64,000 bases of DNA from Rhodobacteraceae bacterium DSL-40 (GCA_003258405.1 QKPN01000001.1:744001-808000); one strand, 5' to 3'; shown: positions 44,519 to 53,812, counted from the first letter of the stretch. Numbers and translations are program-made. Notes: generated from the sequence alone by a model not told the origin.

Positions 44519-46876
44519 TCAGAGACGGCGACCAGGGGTAAGGCCGGCGACCTGTGCGGCGATGGACGCCGCATCGATTCCGAAGTGGCGGTAGAGGTCA
44601 CCGATCGTGCCGGTCTGGCCGAAATGCTCGACGCCGAGCGGAATCGTCCGATGCCCGGCCACCGCGCCAAGCCAGGAGAGCGTCGCCGGATGGCCGTCAA
44701 TCACGGTGACGAGGCTGCAATGCGGCGGCAGCGCCCCGAGCAGCCTTTCGGCATGGGAGCGGGCCTCAGCATTGCCGCGGGCACGGGCCCGTTGCGCGGC
44801 GGTCCAGCCCGCGTTGAGACGATCGGCCGAGGTCACGGCGAGCACACCCACATCGCGCCGCCCTTCCGCGATGCGGGCGGCGGCCTTTATCGCTTCACCG
44901 GCGACGACGCCCTGGTAGGCGATCACCACTTCGGCGCCCGGCCCCGGCTCGCGGAGCCAGTAGGCGCCGTCGATCGCGCCTTGCCGGAACGCGCCGTCGG
45001 TGGCGCGGTGGGGCTGTTCGAGCGGGTTGGTGCTGAGGCGGAGATAGACCGAGCCGCCGGTCTCGTCCCGGAGCCAGGTCCGCTCGTCGGGGTCGCCCTC
45101 GCCGTCCCGCTGGAGATAGTCGAAGGCCCATTCGAGGATCACGCCAAGTTCGTCGGCAAAGGCGGGCTCGAAGGCGGCGAGGCCATCCTGGCTCATGCCG
45201 ATGAGCGGCGTGCCGATGGACTGGTGCGCGCCCCCCTCGGGGGCAAGGGTGACACCCGAGGGCGTCCCCACGATGATGAAGCGCGCATCCTGGTAGCAGG
45301 CATAGTTGAGCGCATCGAGGCCGCGGGCGACAAAGGGATCGTAGACCGTGCCGATCGGGATGAGGCGCTTGCCGAAGAGCGAGTGCGAGAGCCCGGCAGC
45401 GCCGAGCAGGAGGAAAAGGTTCATCTCGGCGATGCCGAGCTCGACATGCTGGCCTTCGGGGGTGAACTCCCATTTGGCGAGCGAGGGGATGTTGAGCGCA
45501 CGGAAGGTATCGGGCCGGGCGTCGCGCGCGAAGAGCTTGCGGCGATTGACCCACGGGCCGAGGCTGGTGGTCCCGGTCACGTCGGGCGAGGTGGTGAGGA
45601 TGCGGGCCGCGAGGTCGCTTTCCCCCTTCGCAAGCCCGTCAAGGAGCTTGCCGAAGGCCGCCTGTGTCGAGATCTCGGCCTCGCCGCCCGCCGCGACGGC
45701 GGGCACGGCCAGGCGATCGTCGTGAAAGCGGCGGCGGCCGGCGGCAAAGAATGGCACCTCGGCAAGGAACGACCGGAGCCCATCCGGATCAGCGACCGTT
45801 GCGAAGGCATCCCATTCCGCGCCTGCGGGCACACCCATCCGCTTCTGCCACTCCGCCATCTGCGCGCCGGTCATCAGCCCGCCATGGTTGTCCTTGTGGC
45901 CCGAGATCGGCGTTCCCCAGCCCTTTACCGTATAGGCGAGGAAGCAGGTCGGGCGATCGTGGTCGATGGCGGCAAAGGTCTCGGCCATGGTCTCGACGCA
46001 ATTCCCGCCGAGGTTCTCCATCAGCGCCGCAAGCTCCGCATCGCTGCGGCGGTCGATGAGGGCGGAGACATCGCCCTGATCGCCGAGATCCTCCATGAGA
46101 CGCGCGCGCCACGCCGCCCCCCCCATGTAGTTGAGTGCCGCATATTCGCTGTTGGGGCAGCGATCGATCCAGTCGCGCAACCCCTGCCCGCCCGGCTCCT
46201 CGAAGGCTGCACGCTGGAGGGTGCCGTATTTCACCTTCACCACGTCCCAGCCGAAGGCATCGAAGATCTTCTCGATGCGCTGGAACAGGCCCTCGTGCAG
46301 AATGCCGTCGAGCGACTGGCGGTTGTAGTCGATGATCCACCAGGTGTTGCGCAGGCCGTTCTTCCAGCCTTCCTGCAGGCATTCGTAGATGTTGCCCTCG
46401 TCGAGCTCCGCATCGCCGACGAGCGCCACCATCCGGCCGAGCGGGCGGTCGCCGCCCCAGGATTTCGCCGCGATGTAATCCTGCACGATCGAGGCAAACG
46501 AGGTGATCGCGACGCCGAGGCCGACGGAGCCGGTGGAAAAATCCACATCGTCCACATCCTTGGTCCGCGACGGATAGGACTGGACCCCGCCATAGCCGCG
46601 GAAGGCCTCGAGCTTCTCGCGGGTCTGCTGCCCCACGAGATACTGGATCGCATGAAAGACAGGCGCGGCATGCGGCTTCACCGCAACCCGGTCCTCGGGG
46701 CGCAGGGCGGAGAAATAGAGCGCCGTCATGATCGAGACCATGGAGGCCGAGGACGCCTGATGGCCGCCGATCTTGATCGCGTCCTCCTTCGGGCGGATGT
46801 GGTTCGCATTGTGGATCATCCAGTGCGACAGCCACAGGAGGCGTTGTTCGATGATCTTGAGCGTCGTGTCGGTCAT
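44519..46876 (-). CDS. homodimeric pyruvate-dehydrogenase-E1-like enzyme (MdeB type; often annotated transketolase)
   Basis: This 785-residue thiamine-diphosphate enzyme has the TPP/Mg motif GDAELDEGNIYECLQE near residue 170, and the following IIDYNRQSLDG matches the AceE pattern of single-chain E1 rather than true transketolase. It also has HNANHIRPKEDAIKIGGHQASS near the N-terminus. In Pseudomonas putida the homologue MdeB oxidises 2-oxobutyrate from methionine and is beside the Lrp-type regulator MdeR. An Lrp gene is divergent here too. No E2/E3 subunits or mdeA are adjacent, so the 2-oxoacid substrate is inferred. Confidence 0.8.
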   Translation of the reverse strand: MTDTTLKIIEQRLLWLSHWMIHNANHIRPKEDAIKIGGHQASSASMVSIMTALYFSALRPEDRVAVKPHAAPVFHAIQYLVGQQTREKLEAFRGYGGVQSYPSRTKDVDDVDFSTGSVGLGVAITSFASIVQDYIAAKSWGGDRPLGRMVALVGDAELDEGNIYECLQEGWKNGLRNTWWIIDYNRQSLDGILHEGLFQRIEKIFDAFGWDVVKVKYGTLQRAAFEEPGGQGLRDWIDRCPNSEYAALNYMGGAAWRARLMEDLGDQGDVSALIDRRSDAELAALMENLGGNCVETMAETFAAIDHDRPTCFLAYTVKGWGTPISGHKDNHGGLMTGAQMAEWQKRMGVPAGAEWDAFATVADPDGLRSFLAEVPFFAAGRRRFHDDRLAVPAVAAGGEAEISTQAAFGKLLDGLAKGESDLAARILTTSPDVTGTTSLGPWVNRRKLFARDARPDTFRALNIPSLAKWEFTPEGQHVELGIAEMNLFLLLGAAGLSHSLFGKRLIPIGTVYDPFVARGLDALNYACYQDARFIIVGTPSGVTLAPEGGAHQSIGTPLIGMSQDGLAAFEPAFADELGVILEWAFDYLQRDGEGDPDERTWLRDETGGSVYLRLSTNPLEQPHRATDGAFRQGAIDGAYWLREPGPGAEVVIAYQGVVAGEAIKAAARIAEGRRDVGVLAVTSADRLNAGWTAAQRARARGNAEARSHAERLLGALPPHCSLVTVIDGHPATLSWLGAVAGHRTIPLGVEHFGQTGTIGDLYRHFGIDAASIAAQVAGLTPGRRL

Positions 46877-46995
46877 GTGGCGTTTCCCCGCTGTTTCGCG
46901 CGAGCTTAGCGGAAGACGGGAGAGCGGTTCAGGGCAATTGACAGCGCCAGAACCACTAATGTTAGAGACTTCCACCAACGGAACAGGAGTTTGTG

Positions 46996-47463
46996 ATGGA
47001 TCCCGCCAACCTGGACGAGTTCGATGTTCGGATCCTGCGCATGCTCTCGCGGGACGGGCGGATCCCGGTTCAGGCCCTGAGCGATGCGGTGGGGCTCAGC
47101 CCGACACCGGTCGCGCGCCGCCTCCGGCGGCTCGAGGAGGCGGGGATCATCAAGGGCTACACGGCGGTGATCGACGAGCACGCTCTCGGCTTCGAGACCT
47201 CGGTCTTCGTATCGGTCAAGCTTGAACGCCAGATCGACAACGCGCTCTCGACCTTCGAGACCGCGATTGCGGCCTTTCCGGAGGTGGTCGATTGCTGGCT
47301 GATGACTGGGAACCGCGACTATCTGCTGCGGGTGGTGACGCGGAGCATGGCGGAATTCGAGGCGTTTCTTGTCGGGCGGCTGACGAAGGTCCCGGGCGTG
47401 GCCGAAATCGAATCCTCGATCCCGCTCAGGCGTGTGAAGTCGGCCCTTGCCCGCACGCTCTGA
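46996..47463 (+). CDS. Lrp/AsnC-family transcriptional regulator
   Basis: This 155-residue protein has an N-terminal helix-turn-helix (LDEFDVRILRMLSRDGRI and LSDAVGLSPTPVARRLRRLEEAGII). A ligand-binding RAM domain follows, with the VVDCWLMTGNRDYLLRVV block. The ATG at 46996, with AGGAG eight bases upstream, is preferred over the adjoining GTG at 46993. It is divergent from the E1-like gene, 119 bases apart, and is the natural candidate to control it in response to an amino acid. Confidence 0.92.
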   Translation: MDPANLDEFDVRILRMLSRDGRIPVQALSDAVGLSPTPVARRLRRLEEAGIIKGYTAVIDEHALGFETSVFVSVKLERQIDNALSTFETAIAAFPEVVDCWLMTGNRDYLLRVVTRSMAEFEAFLVGRLTKVPGVAEIESSIPLRRVKSALARTL

Positions 47464-47517
47464 GACGCGCGCAGGCCCGGCCCCCTTCAGGGGAGGGTGT
47501 GACCCCTCCCCGCTCTG

Positions 47518-47796
47518 TCAGGCAGCACCCCTCGTGGCAAGCATCTGGGCGCCCGGAAGCTCGATATTGATCTCGAGGCTCGACATGTCGTCGCCACGCT
47601 CCAGCTTGATGTCGACGGTATCGCTGTCGACCTGCATGTGGCGCTTGATGACCTCGAGAATCTCCTTCTGAAGGATCGGAAGGAGCTCCGAATTCGAGCG
47701 GTCGACACGTTCATGGGCGAGAAGGATCTGCAGCCGTTCTTTCGCGGTCTGCGCGGTGTTGCTGGCCTTGCGCGGCTTGAAGGAGAATCCAAACAT
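47518..47796 (-). CDS. minE: cell division topological specificity factor MinE
   Basis: This 92-residue protein starts MFGFSFKPRK and contains the anti-MinCD helix region AKERLQILLAHER and the dimerisation part LQKEILEVIKRHMQVD. MinE drives MinD ATPase and pole-to-pole oscillation that places the division site. The ATG sits one base after the minD stop, so the two are translationally coupled. Confidence 0.95.
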   Translation of the reverse strand: MFGFSFKPRKASNTAQTAKERLQILLAHERVDRSNSELLPILQKEILEVIKRHMQVDSDTVDIKLERGDDMSSLEINIELPGAQMLATRGAA

Positions 47797-47797
47797 G

Positions 47798-48616
47798 TCA
47801 GGCCGTCCGTCCAAGCAGGCGCTGGAAGAGGCTGGGCCGCTCTGCCATCTGGATCCGCATCTCGATCTGCTCGCCGATGAGGCGTGAAACCGCATCCTCA
47901 TAAGCCTTGCCCGCACCGGATTTCTCGTCGAGCACGACCGGCATGCCCACGTTGGACGCGCGCAGGACCGTGGTGCTCTCCGGGATGATCCCGAGAAGCG
48001 GAATGGCAAGGATCTCGAGCACATCCTCGACCTTCATCATCTCGCCCTTGGCGACACGCTGCGGGTCGTAGCGGGTGAGAAGCAGGTGCGACTTGATCCC
48101 CTCCTCGCCGCTCTTTTCCGCACGCGCCGTCTTGCTGTTCAGAAGCCCGAGCACCCGGTCGCTGTCACGCACCGACGAGACTTCGGGGTTCGTCACGACC
48201 ACGGCTTCGTCGGCATAATACATCGCAAGATGCGCGCCGCGCTCGATGCCGGCCGGACTGTCGCAGACGATATAGTCGAAATCGTCCCGCAGCTCGTCGA
48301 GCACCGCCTTCACACCCTCGCGGGTGAGGGCGTCCTTGTCCCGGGTCTGGGAGGTCGGCAGGATCGAGAGGGTTTCGAGACGCCTGTCCTTGATGAGCGC
48401 CTGCTTGAGCTTGGCGTCCCCCTGGATGACGTTGATGAAGTCGAAGACCACGCGGCGCTCGCACCCCATGATCATGTCGAGATTGCGCAGACCCACATCG
48501 AAATCGATGACGACGGTCTTGTGGCCGCGCATCGCGAGGCCCGCGCTGATGGCGGCCGCCGAAGTGGTCTTGCCGACACCGCCCTTGCCGGAAGTGACAA
48601 CGATGATCTTGGCCAA
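47798..48616 (-). CDS. minD: septum site-determining ATPase MinD
   Basis: This 272-residue deviant Walker-A ATPase binds the membrane and recruits MinC. The N-terminal AKIIVVTSGKGGVGKTTSAAAI carries the signature lysines. FDVGLRNLDMIMGCERRVV and VCDSPAGIERGA are conserved, and the C-terminal amphipathic helix (residues 255-272) is present. The frame extends far upstream, but the start is set at a TTG (48616), eight bases after GAGAGGAG, because homology begins at AKIIVV. Confidence 0.95.
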   Translation of the reverse strand: MAKIIVVTSGKGGVGKTTSAAAISAGLAMRGHKTVVIDFDVGLRNLDMIMGCERRVVFDFINVIQGDAKLKQALIKDRRLETLSILPTSQTRDKDALTREGVKAVLDELRDDFDYIVCDSPAGIERGAHLAMYYADEAVVVTNPEVSSVRDSDRVLGLLNSKTARAEKSGEEGIKSHLLLTRYDPQRVAKGEMMKVEDVLEILAIPLLGIIPESTTVLRASNVGMPVVLDEKSGAGKAYEDAVSRLIGEQIEMRIQMAERPSLFQRLLGRTA

Positions 48617-48641
48617 GAAATGCTCCTCTCTGCTTATAGGT

Positions 48642-49439
48642 TTATTTGAGGGCTTCCACGCACAGCGTGTCCTCCCTGAGAAACGCCTGTATGCGCTGCT
48701 TTCGAACCTCGGGGCCGAGGTCTTCACTGGTCCGGTAGAGGCCCGCGATCGCAATGAGCTCCGCGTCCAGACTCTGACAGAAGATGCGTGCGCTCCGGTC
48801 GCCGTTGACACCCGCAAGCGCCCGGCCCCGGAGGCGGCCATAGACGTGAATGTTGCCATGCGCGATCAGTTCGGCACCGGAACTGACCGGGGCGACGACC
48901 ACGAGATCCCCGCGGTCGGCAAAGATGCGCTGGCCGGAGCGGACGGGCTCCGTCAACACGAGCGCCGAGACGGGCTCGGGTTCGGGCTCCGATGCTGGCG
49001 CAGGTTGCGGTGCCGCGACCGGCGCGGCGGCAATCGGCGCCACGGCGGGCGCGCTGCGGCCACGCTGCGCGATGTAGGGCACGTCCCGCCCCCCCTGGAG
49101 CAGTACGAGGCCCGACGCGAGCGCAGCCTCCTTCTGTTCGGCGCTGCCGTTCTGGACACCGAAGATCGAGAGCCCCCGCTCGCGCAGCCCCTTCAGAAGC
49201 GCGTCGAGCTCGCCATTCGCATCGGGCCCTTCCGCACGATCGAGATCGATGACGAAGGGGGCGTTGGCAAAGAAATCGGGCGTCTGCCGCAATTGCTGAT
49301 CGAGCGCCTCGTAGAAGGCATCTCCCGGCGCCCCGGCGGGCCGGAGAACCACCGCTGTGAAGGACCGGCTACGGATCTGAAATGGCTTCATGGACGCGAT
49401 AGCCGCGCCACCCCCATCCTTTGCACTTAATGGTTGCAC
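48642..49439 (-). CDS. minC: septum site-determining protein MinC
   Basis: This 265-residue FtsZ-polymerisation inhibitor has an N-terminal domain (KPFQIRSRSFTAVVLRP) and an Ala/Pro-rich linker of about 30 residues. The C-terminal beta-helix domain has RSGQRIFADRGDLVVVAPVSSGAELIAHGNIHVYGRLRGRALAG, which dimerises and binds MinD. The GTG at 49439 gives a lead before the KPFQIR block as in relatives. An ATG at 49391 is the alternative start (249 residues). It heads minC-minD-minE. Confidence 0.93.
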   Translation of the reverse strand: MQPLSAKDGGGAAIASMKPFQIRSRSFTAVVLRPAGAPGDAFYEALDQQLRQTPDFFANAPFVIDLDRAEGPDANGELDALLKGLRERGLSIFGVQNGSAEQKEAALASGLVLLQGGRDVPYIAQRGRSAPAVAPIAAAPVAAPQPAPASEPEPEPVSALVLTEPVRSGQRIFADRGDLVVVAPVSSGAELIAHGNIHVYGRLRGRALAGVNGDRSARIFCQSLDAELIAIAGLYRTSEDLGPEVRKQRIQAFLREDTLCVEALK

Positions 49440-49648
49440 GCTCGCCCCAATGCCTCTGTTTTGTATCGTGCATGATGGTTAATGCACGCCATGATTGACT
49501 CATCTCTACCCGTGCGGCAAGTCCCGGTCTAGTACAATGAGCGTGACTTCTGCGCTTATCTGCCGCTTCCGGGGCGTTTTCCCGGGCTCCGCGGCGCATC
49601 TGGACCGATATTTTGCCGATTTCGGCGCAAGTTACCCGAACGCCCCGC

Positions 49649-49918
49649 TCACTTGAGCTGGCTGTCCTTCGAGCCCCGGCGGTTGATCCCACCGCGCAGC
49701 ATCGGCCGCGCATCGCGCTCCTGCTGACATTCGATGCAGAGCTTGACGCCCGGGATCGCCTGGCGGCGCGCCTCGGGGATCGGCTCCTCGCACTCGGCGC
49801 AATGGGTGAGGCTTTCACCGGCCAGACGCCGGCGGGCCTGCATCCGCTTGAGCTCGTCCTCGATCGACGCCTCGATCTGTTCGTTGACCGCACCGTCGCG
49901 CGCCCATCCTCCGGCCAT
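49649..49918 (-). CDS. DksA/TraR-type C4 zinc-finger protein
   Basis: This 89-residue protein has four cysteines in the pattern CAECEEP..CIECQ (about residues 40, 43, 61 and 64), typical of short DksA/TraR proteins. The N-terminal part is a helix. Short members lack the long coiled coil of DksA and may act on RNA polymerase or another partner; the role here is unknown. It lies upstream of minC on the same strand with a 209-base gap. Confidence 0.85.
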   Translation of the reverse strand: MAGGWARDGAVNEQIEASIEDELKRMQARRRLAGESLTHCAECEEPIPEARRQAIPGVKLCIECQQERDARPMLRGGINRRGSKDSQLK

Positions 49919-50133
49919 GCCACCTCCTCCGCTCCGAACGCGCAGTCTAGCGCGATACGCCCAAGGAGGTCAAAGCGGAGCAGTTGCGAGGCGGTGGGAT
50001 CGCAGGCACGGATTAGGGGAGAACGCCCGCGATCCCGATGCGCGCCTGCCAATTGCCGGCACGCCTCGCCTTCCCCGCGCCTGTCCGCAGCAAGACCGGG
50101 GAAGCCAGTTGTCCTGGCGCTTCGGCCGGGCCG

Positions 50134-51033
50134 TCACCCCAGGAGATGCTGCCGGAACCAGTCGACGGCCGGCGTGGAGGCAGACCCGAAATCATTCACG
50201 TAGGCATCGAAATGCCCGCCCTTGAGCGCCACGAGGCGCTTGGGCTCCAGCGCCTGCTCGTAGGTTGCGAGGGCGAGATCGGCGACGGTTAGCACATCGC
50301 CCAGCGCCACCACCATCAGGAGCGGCGTCGGGCTCACGAAGGCCGCATAGCTTCCCGGCTCGTATTCGGTGAACATCTCGACCGAACGCAACGTCACCTC
50401 GTTCTTCCAGGAAGGCGCACGGGCCTTGCCGGTTTCGGTGAACCATTTCCAGCTGTCGGGCGTCGGCAGCGCCGAGGGCGCGGAGGGATCCTCGTCCACC
50501 ACGGGAATCATCGCGGGCGCCTCGCCCTTCATCCGCGCGCGGCGGTCTGCGTCGAACATGCCCTGCACGCCCGCGAGGAAATCCGCGCGGATCAGCCGGC
50601 GCGCATTGCCATGGCCGCTGGCGAGCGGCACCTGCGAGACGACGCATTTCACCCGCCGGTCGATCGCCCCCACCACAAGCACATGGCCACCGCTGTAGCT
50701 GGAACCCCAGATGCCGATCCGCTCGGCATCGGTCTCGGGCAGCGTCTCCGCATAGGTGATTGCATCGCGGTAGTCGCGAACCTGCTGCCAGGGGTCGATC
50801 TCGTAGCGCGGCTCGCCGTCACTGGCGCCGAAGTTGCGGTTGTCGAAGACGATCGAGGCAAGCCCGGCCTCGGCAAAGGCCTCGGCGAAGCGGTCGAGAT
50901 ACATCTCCTTTACCGCCGAAAATCCATGGGCCATCACGATTGTCGGCGCCGGGCCGCCCGCCCCCTCCGGCACATAGTGCCAGCCGCGGAGCGTCACGCC
51001 ATCCTCGGTCTTGAATTCGATATCCTTGCGCAT
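50134..51033 (-). CDS. alpha/beta hydrolase
   Basis: This 299-residue serine hydrolase fold has the nucleophile elbow GSSYSGG (Ser near residue 112). The oxyanion block IVMAHGFSAVKEMY and the late histidine in LKGGHFDAY complete a plausible triad. There is no signal peptide, so it should act in the cytosol. It resembles dienelactone-hydrolase/acetylxylan-esterase-like enzymes only generally; the substrate is not known. It follows the SDR gene by 24 bases, so the two likely form an operon. Confidence 0.85.
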   Translation of the reverse strand: MRKDIEFKTEDGVTLRGWHYVPEGAGGPAPTIVMAHGFSAVKEMYLDRFAEAFAEAGLASIVFDNRNFGASDGEPRYEIDPWQQVRDYRDAITYAETLPETDAERIGIWGSSYSGGHVLVVGAIDRRVKCVVSQVPLASGHGNARRLIRADFLAGVQGMFDADRRARMKGEAPAMIPVVDEDPSAPSALPTPDSWKWFTETGKARAPSWKNEVTLRSVEMFTEYEPGSYAAFVSPTPLLMVVALGDVLTVADLALATYEQALEPKRLVALKGGHFDAYVNDFGSASTPAVDWFRQHLLG

Positions 51034-51057
51034 TCTGGTGCCCTCCCTTTGCTGGCT

Positions 51058-51858
51058 TCAGACCGAATAGCGGCAGAGCGTCTCGCCGCCGTCGACCCGG
51101 ATCAGATCGCCATGGATGTAACTCGACTCGTCGGAGGCGAGGAAAATGGCGAGATTCGCGATGTCTTCCACCTCGCCCCAGCGTCGCAGCGGAATGCTCT
51201 CGGTGAAGAAGGAGTCGAAATCCTTGTCGTCAAAGAGCGCGCGGGTGAGCGCGGTCTTGGCGTAGGTCGGGCAGATGCCGTTCACGCGGATGCCGAGATG
51301 GCCGTATTCGATCGCAAGGCAGCGGGTGAGGTTCGCCTGCGCCCCCTTCGAGATGTTGTAGACTGACTGGCGCGGATGGCCCTGCAGCCCGGCGGTCGAG
51401 ACCAGATTGATGACGTTGCCGCCATCCCCCTGCGCCATGAACTGCTTCACGGCCTCCTGGCAGCCATGCCAGGTCCCCTTCACGTTCACGGTCCAGCAGG
51501 CTTCCAGCTCCTCCTCGGTGAACTCGTGGAAGAGCTTGCCCCCACGGTAGATGCCCGCGTTGTTGAACATGATGTCGAGGCGGCCGTATGCCTCGACCGC
51601 CTTCTTTACGAGCGCGTCGACTTCCGGCCGATTGGTCACGTCGCAAGGCTGGAAGATCGCTTCGCCCCCTGCCGCCCGGATCTCCTCGACGGTGGTGTGG
51701 CCGGCATCGGCCTCGAAACCGCCGCTGCTCGGGGCTTCCTGCAGATCGCCGACAACGACCTTGGCGCCCTCCCGTGCAAAGGCAACCGCGCAGCCTCGGC
51801 CGAAGCCCGAGCTTGCGCCGGTGATGATCGCAACCTTGCCTGCGAGACGTCCCGCCAT
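51058..51858 (-). CDS. SDR family NAD(P)-dependent oxidoreductase
   Basis: This 266-residue short-chain dehydrogenase has the nucleotide motif VAIITGASSGFGRGCAVAF and the NNAG block MFNNAGIYRGGK. The catalytic region has Ser in NLVSTAGLQGH and the YNISKGAQ block with Tyr and Lys spaced as YxxxK. GICPTYAKTALTR follows. Substrates cannot be told from sequence. It is upstream of the alpha/beta hydrolase and divergent from an AraC regulator, which probably controls both. Confidence 0.88.
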   Translation of the reverse strand: MAGRLAGKVAIITGASSGFGRGCAVAFAREGAKVVVGDLQEAPSSGGFEADAGHTTVEEIRAAGGEAIFQPCDVTNRPEVDALVKKAVEAYGRLDIMFNNAGIYRGGKLFHEFTEEELEACWTVNVKGTWHGCQEAVKQFMAQGDGGNVINLVSTAGLQGHPRQSVYNISKGAQANLTRCLAIEYGHLGIRVNGICPTYAKTALTRALFDDKDFDSFFTESIPLRRWGEVEDIANLAIFLASDESSYIHGDLIRVDGGETLCRYSV

Positions 51859-52042
51859 GTGTTTTCCTTCCCTGTCGTCTTTCGTTTGCGCGCAGCTCGC
51901 TGCGGCGCTGCCGAAATTATTGGCGGCTGGACCGCGATCGGTCTTGCCTCGCGGCGCGCGAGTAGTTGACTATCCGTGCATGGGGCGCGCGCAGGCACCC
52001 GGCAGAGGTGTTGCGTCCCGTACAAGGCATGGGAGGATGCCG

Positions 52043-52987
52043 ATGATGACCGAAAATTGGTCCAGCAGCGCCCATCGCGCCACGGCGCAGTTCGAAGCCT
52101 GGCGTCATGCGCTCAACAACAGCCACCTCGAATGGCGGCTCGACGCCCCCACCGATCCCGCTTTCGGTGCACGCATCCGCCAGCGCACGCTGGACGGAGT
52201 GCGGATCATCGAATGCCGCTGCGATCCCTGCACCGGCTGGCGACGCCGCCCGGAGCTGCGCCGGACAGAAGGCGCGTGGTTCGGCATTCTGTTCGAACTC
52301 AGCGGCCGCGAGGTGATCCGCCAGGGTGATCGGGAGGCCGTACTCAAGGCCGGAGATTTCGTTCTCTGGGACAGCGAGCGCGAAATGGAATTCCGGGTAT
52401 TGAAACCGCTGCACAAGCTTTCCCTGCTGATCCCCAAGGCGCGCATGAATCTGTTGCTCGGCGATGCAGAGCGCCACGCCGGCACCGTGGTGCCGAGCTC
52501 GGGGCGGACAGAGGGCATCTCGGCGGAAGCGCTGCGCCGTCTTGCGCGGGATTTCACCGAGATCGACGCGGACGGCGCGCATGCGGTCATCGAGCCGCTG
52601 CTGAGCCTCCTTTCCGCCACGATCATGACCCGTTGCCCGCCATCACGGGGCTCGGCCAGCCACCTCGACAGCTTCCGCAGTATCTGCCGCCATATCGAAT
52701 GCAATCTCGGCGATGGCGGACTCACGCCTGCTTCCGTCGCCGCCGCGCATGGCGTCTCGCTCCGCTACCTTCACCTTGTCTTCGCTGAACAGGGCACGAC
52801 ATTCGGACGCTTTCTCCGGCAGCGTCGCCTCGCCTGCTGCTACCGCGAGATCGCCGATGCCGGGCAAGGCCGGACAATCACCGAGATCGCCTTCCGCTGG
52901 GGCTTCAACGACATGGCCCATTTCAGCCGCGTCTTCCGCGCCGAGTTCCGCATGTCGCCACGCGAGCTCGCTCAGGGAGCGAAGTGA
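52043..52987 (+). CDS. AraC-family transcriptional regulator
   Basis: This 314-residue protein has an N-terminal AraC-binding-like domain of about 200 residues (GDFVLWDSEREMEFRVLK) and a C-terminal double helix-turn-helix. The latter has LTPASVAAAHGVSLRYLHLVF and the diagnostic TEIAFRWGFNDMAHFSRVFRAEFRMSP spread over about 27 residues. GGGAGG sits six bases before the ATG at 52043; two other in-frame ATGs are within nine bases. It is divergent from the SDR-hydrolase pair. Confidence 0.9.
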   Translation: MMTENWSSSAHRATAQFEAWRHALNNSHLEWRLDAPTDPAFGARIRQRTLDGVRIIECRCDPCTGWRRRPELRRTEGAWFGILFELSGREVIRQGDREAVLKAGDFVLWDSEREMEFRVLKPLHKLSLLIPKARMNLLLGDAERHAGTVVPSSGRTEGISAEALRRLARDFTEIDADGAHAVIEPLLSLLSATIMTRCPPSRGSASHLDSFRSICRHIECNLGDGGLTPASVAAAHGVSLRYLHLVFAEQGTTFGRFLRQRRLACCYREIADAGQGRTITEIAFRWGFNDMAHFSRVFRAEFRMSPRELAQGAK

Positions 52988-53008
52988 GCGGCTCGCCTGC
53001 GGAGGGTC

Positions 53009-53731
53009 CTAGAAATAATCGGGAAAGCGGGCGATGATCTCGTCGACGGTCGCGAGCGTTCCCGAAAGATGTTCGCGCACCGCGGTTTCGGCGCCGGCAA
53101 GATCGCCCGCCGCGATCGCATCGAGAATGCAGCCATGGTATTTCATGATTTCGGCGGGCTTGCCGGGATCCGGCAGGTTGAGGTTGCGCAGCCGGTCGAT
53201 GTGACCCGAGCGCGACGTAACGAGCCGCCAGAGTGGTGCAACACCGACGGCCTCACAGAGCGCACCATGAAAGCGGTGGTCGAGTTCGGCAAAACTGTCG
53301 AGATCGCCGGCCGCAAGCGCCGCGCCCTGCCGTGCCAGCATGTCCCGTGCAGGGGCAAGCCGTTTCTCCCCGCCGTCGAGCGCAAGGCGGCGCGTCACTT
53401 CCAGCTCGATGGAAAGCCGCAGGAATTGCGTCTCGCGCGCCTGAACGACGTCGATGCGTGACACCTCGGTCTTCGACTGGGGGTAGATGACGAGAAGCCC
53501 ATCCTCCTCGAGCTTCAGCATCGCATCGCGTACCGGCGTCTGGCTCACGCCATAATAGTCGGCGATCTCGGAGCGGGAGAGATTCTGCCCCGGCCGCAGG
53601 TCGAGCCCGACGATCCGGTCACGCAGCGCTTCATGGATCTGCTGGCTGGCCGAGATGCGCCGGATGCGCGGGCGCTCTCCGGATGCAAACGGCGGGGTCC
53701 GGTCCGACGAAGCCGTCGATCTTGCGCTCAT
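53009..53731 (-). CDS. GntR-family regulator with FCD domain (FadR subfamily)
   Basis: This 240-residue protein has a winged helix at about residues 25-95 (LSRSEIADYYGVSQTPVRDAMLKLEEDGLL). A C-terminal FCD ligand domain has the metal-binding-type Asp/His residues in FAELDHRFHGALCEAVG and MKYHGCILDAI. FCD regulators usually respond to carboxylic acids or sugar acids. It is divergent from the TRAP/sugar-acid operon, and a 16-bp perfect palindrome lies in the shared promoter region, so it is very likely its repressor. Confidence 0.9.
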   Translation of the reverse strand: MSARSTASSDRTPPFASGERPRIRRISASQQIHEALRDRIVGLDLRPGQNLSRSEIADYYGVSQTPVRDAMLKLEEDGLLVIYPQSKTEVSRIDVVQARETQFLRLSIELEVTRRLALDGGEKRLAPARDMLARQGAALAAGDLDSFAELDHRFHGALCEAVGVAPLWRLVTSRSGHIDRLRNLNLPDPGKPAEIMKYHGCILDAIAAGDLAGAETAVREHLSGTLATVDEIIARFPDYF

Positions 53732-53796
53732 GATGCCTCCATTGCTCCCTGCCCGGCATGTCCTCCGACAACACTACAGCGCGCTTGCGAACGATG

Positions 53797-53812
53797 CACT
53801 AATATATTAGTG
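53797..53812. promoter_or_regulatory. 16-bp perfect palindrome, probable GntR operator
   Basis: CACTAATATATTAGTG reads the same on both strands. A partial repeat (GTATTAG) follows directly, at 53812-53818. The site lies 66 bases upstream of the GntR start and about 50 bases before the TRAP operon start. FadR-type regulators bind similar short AT-centred palindromes. Confidence 0.65.

Noticed and set aside
43892-46909. A 1005-residue open frame on the plus strand
   Set aside because: It is antisense to the E1-like gene and the RHH gene, both of which have clear family motifs.
46938-46955. Sigma-70 promoter TTGACA with TAATGT for the Lrp gene
   Set aside because: The spacer is only 13 bases, too short for a standard sigma-70 promoter.
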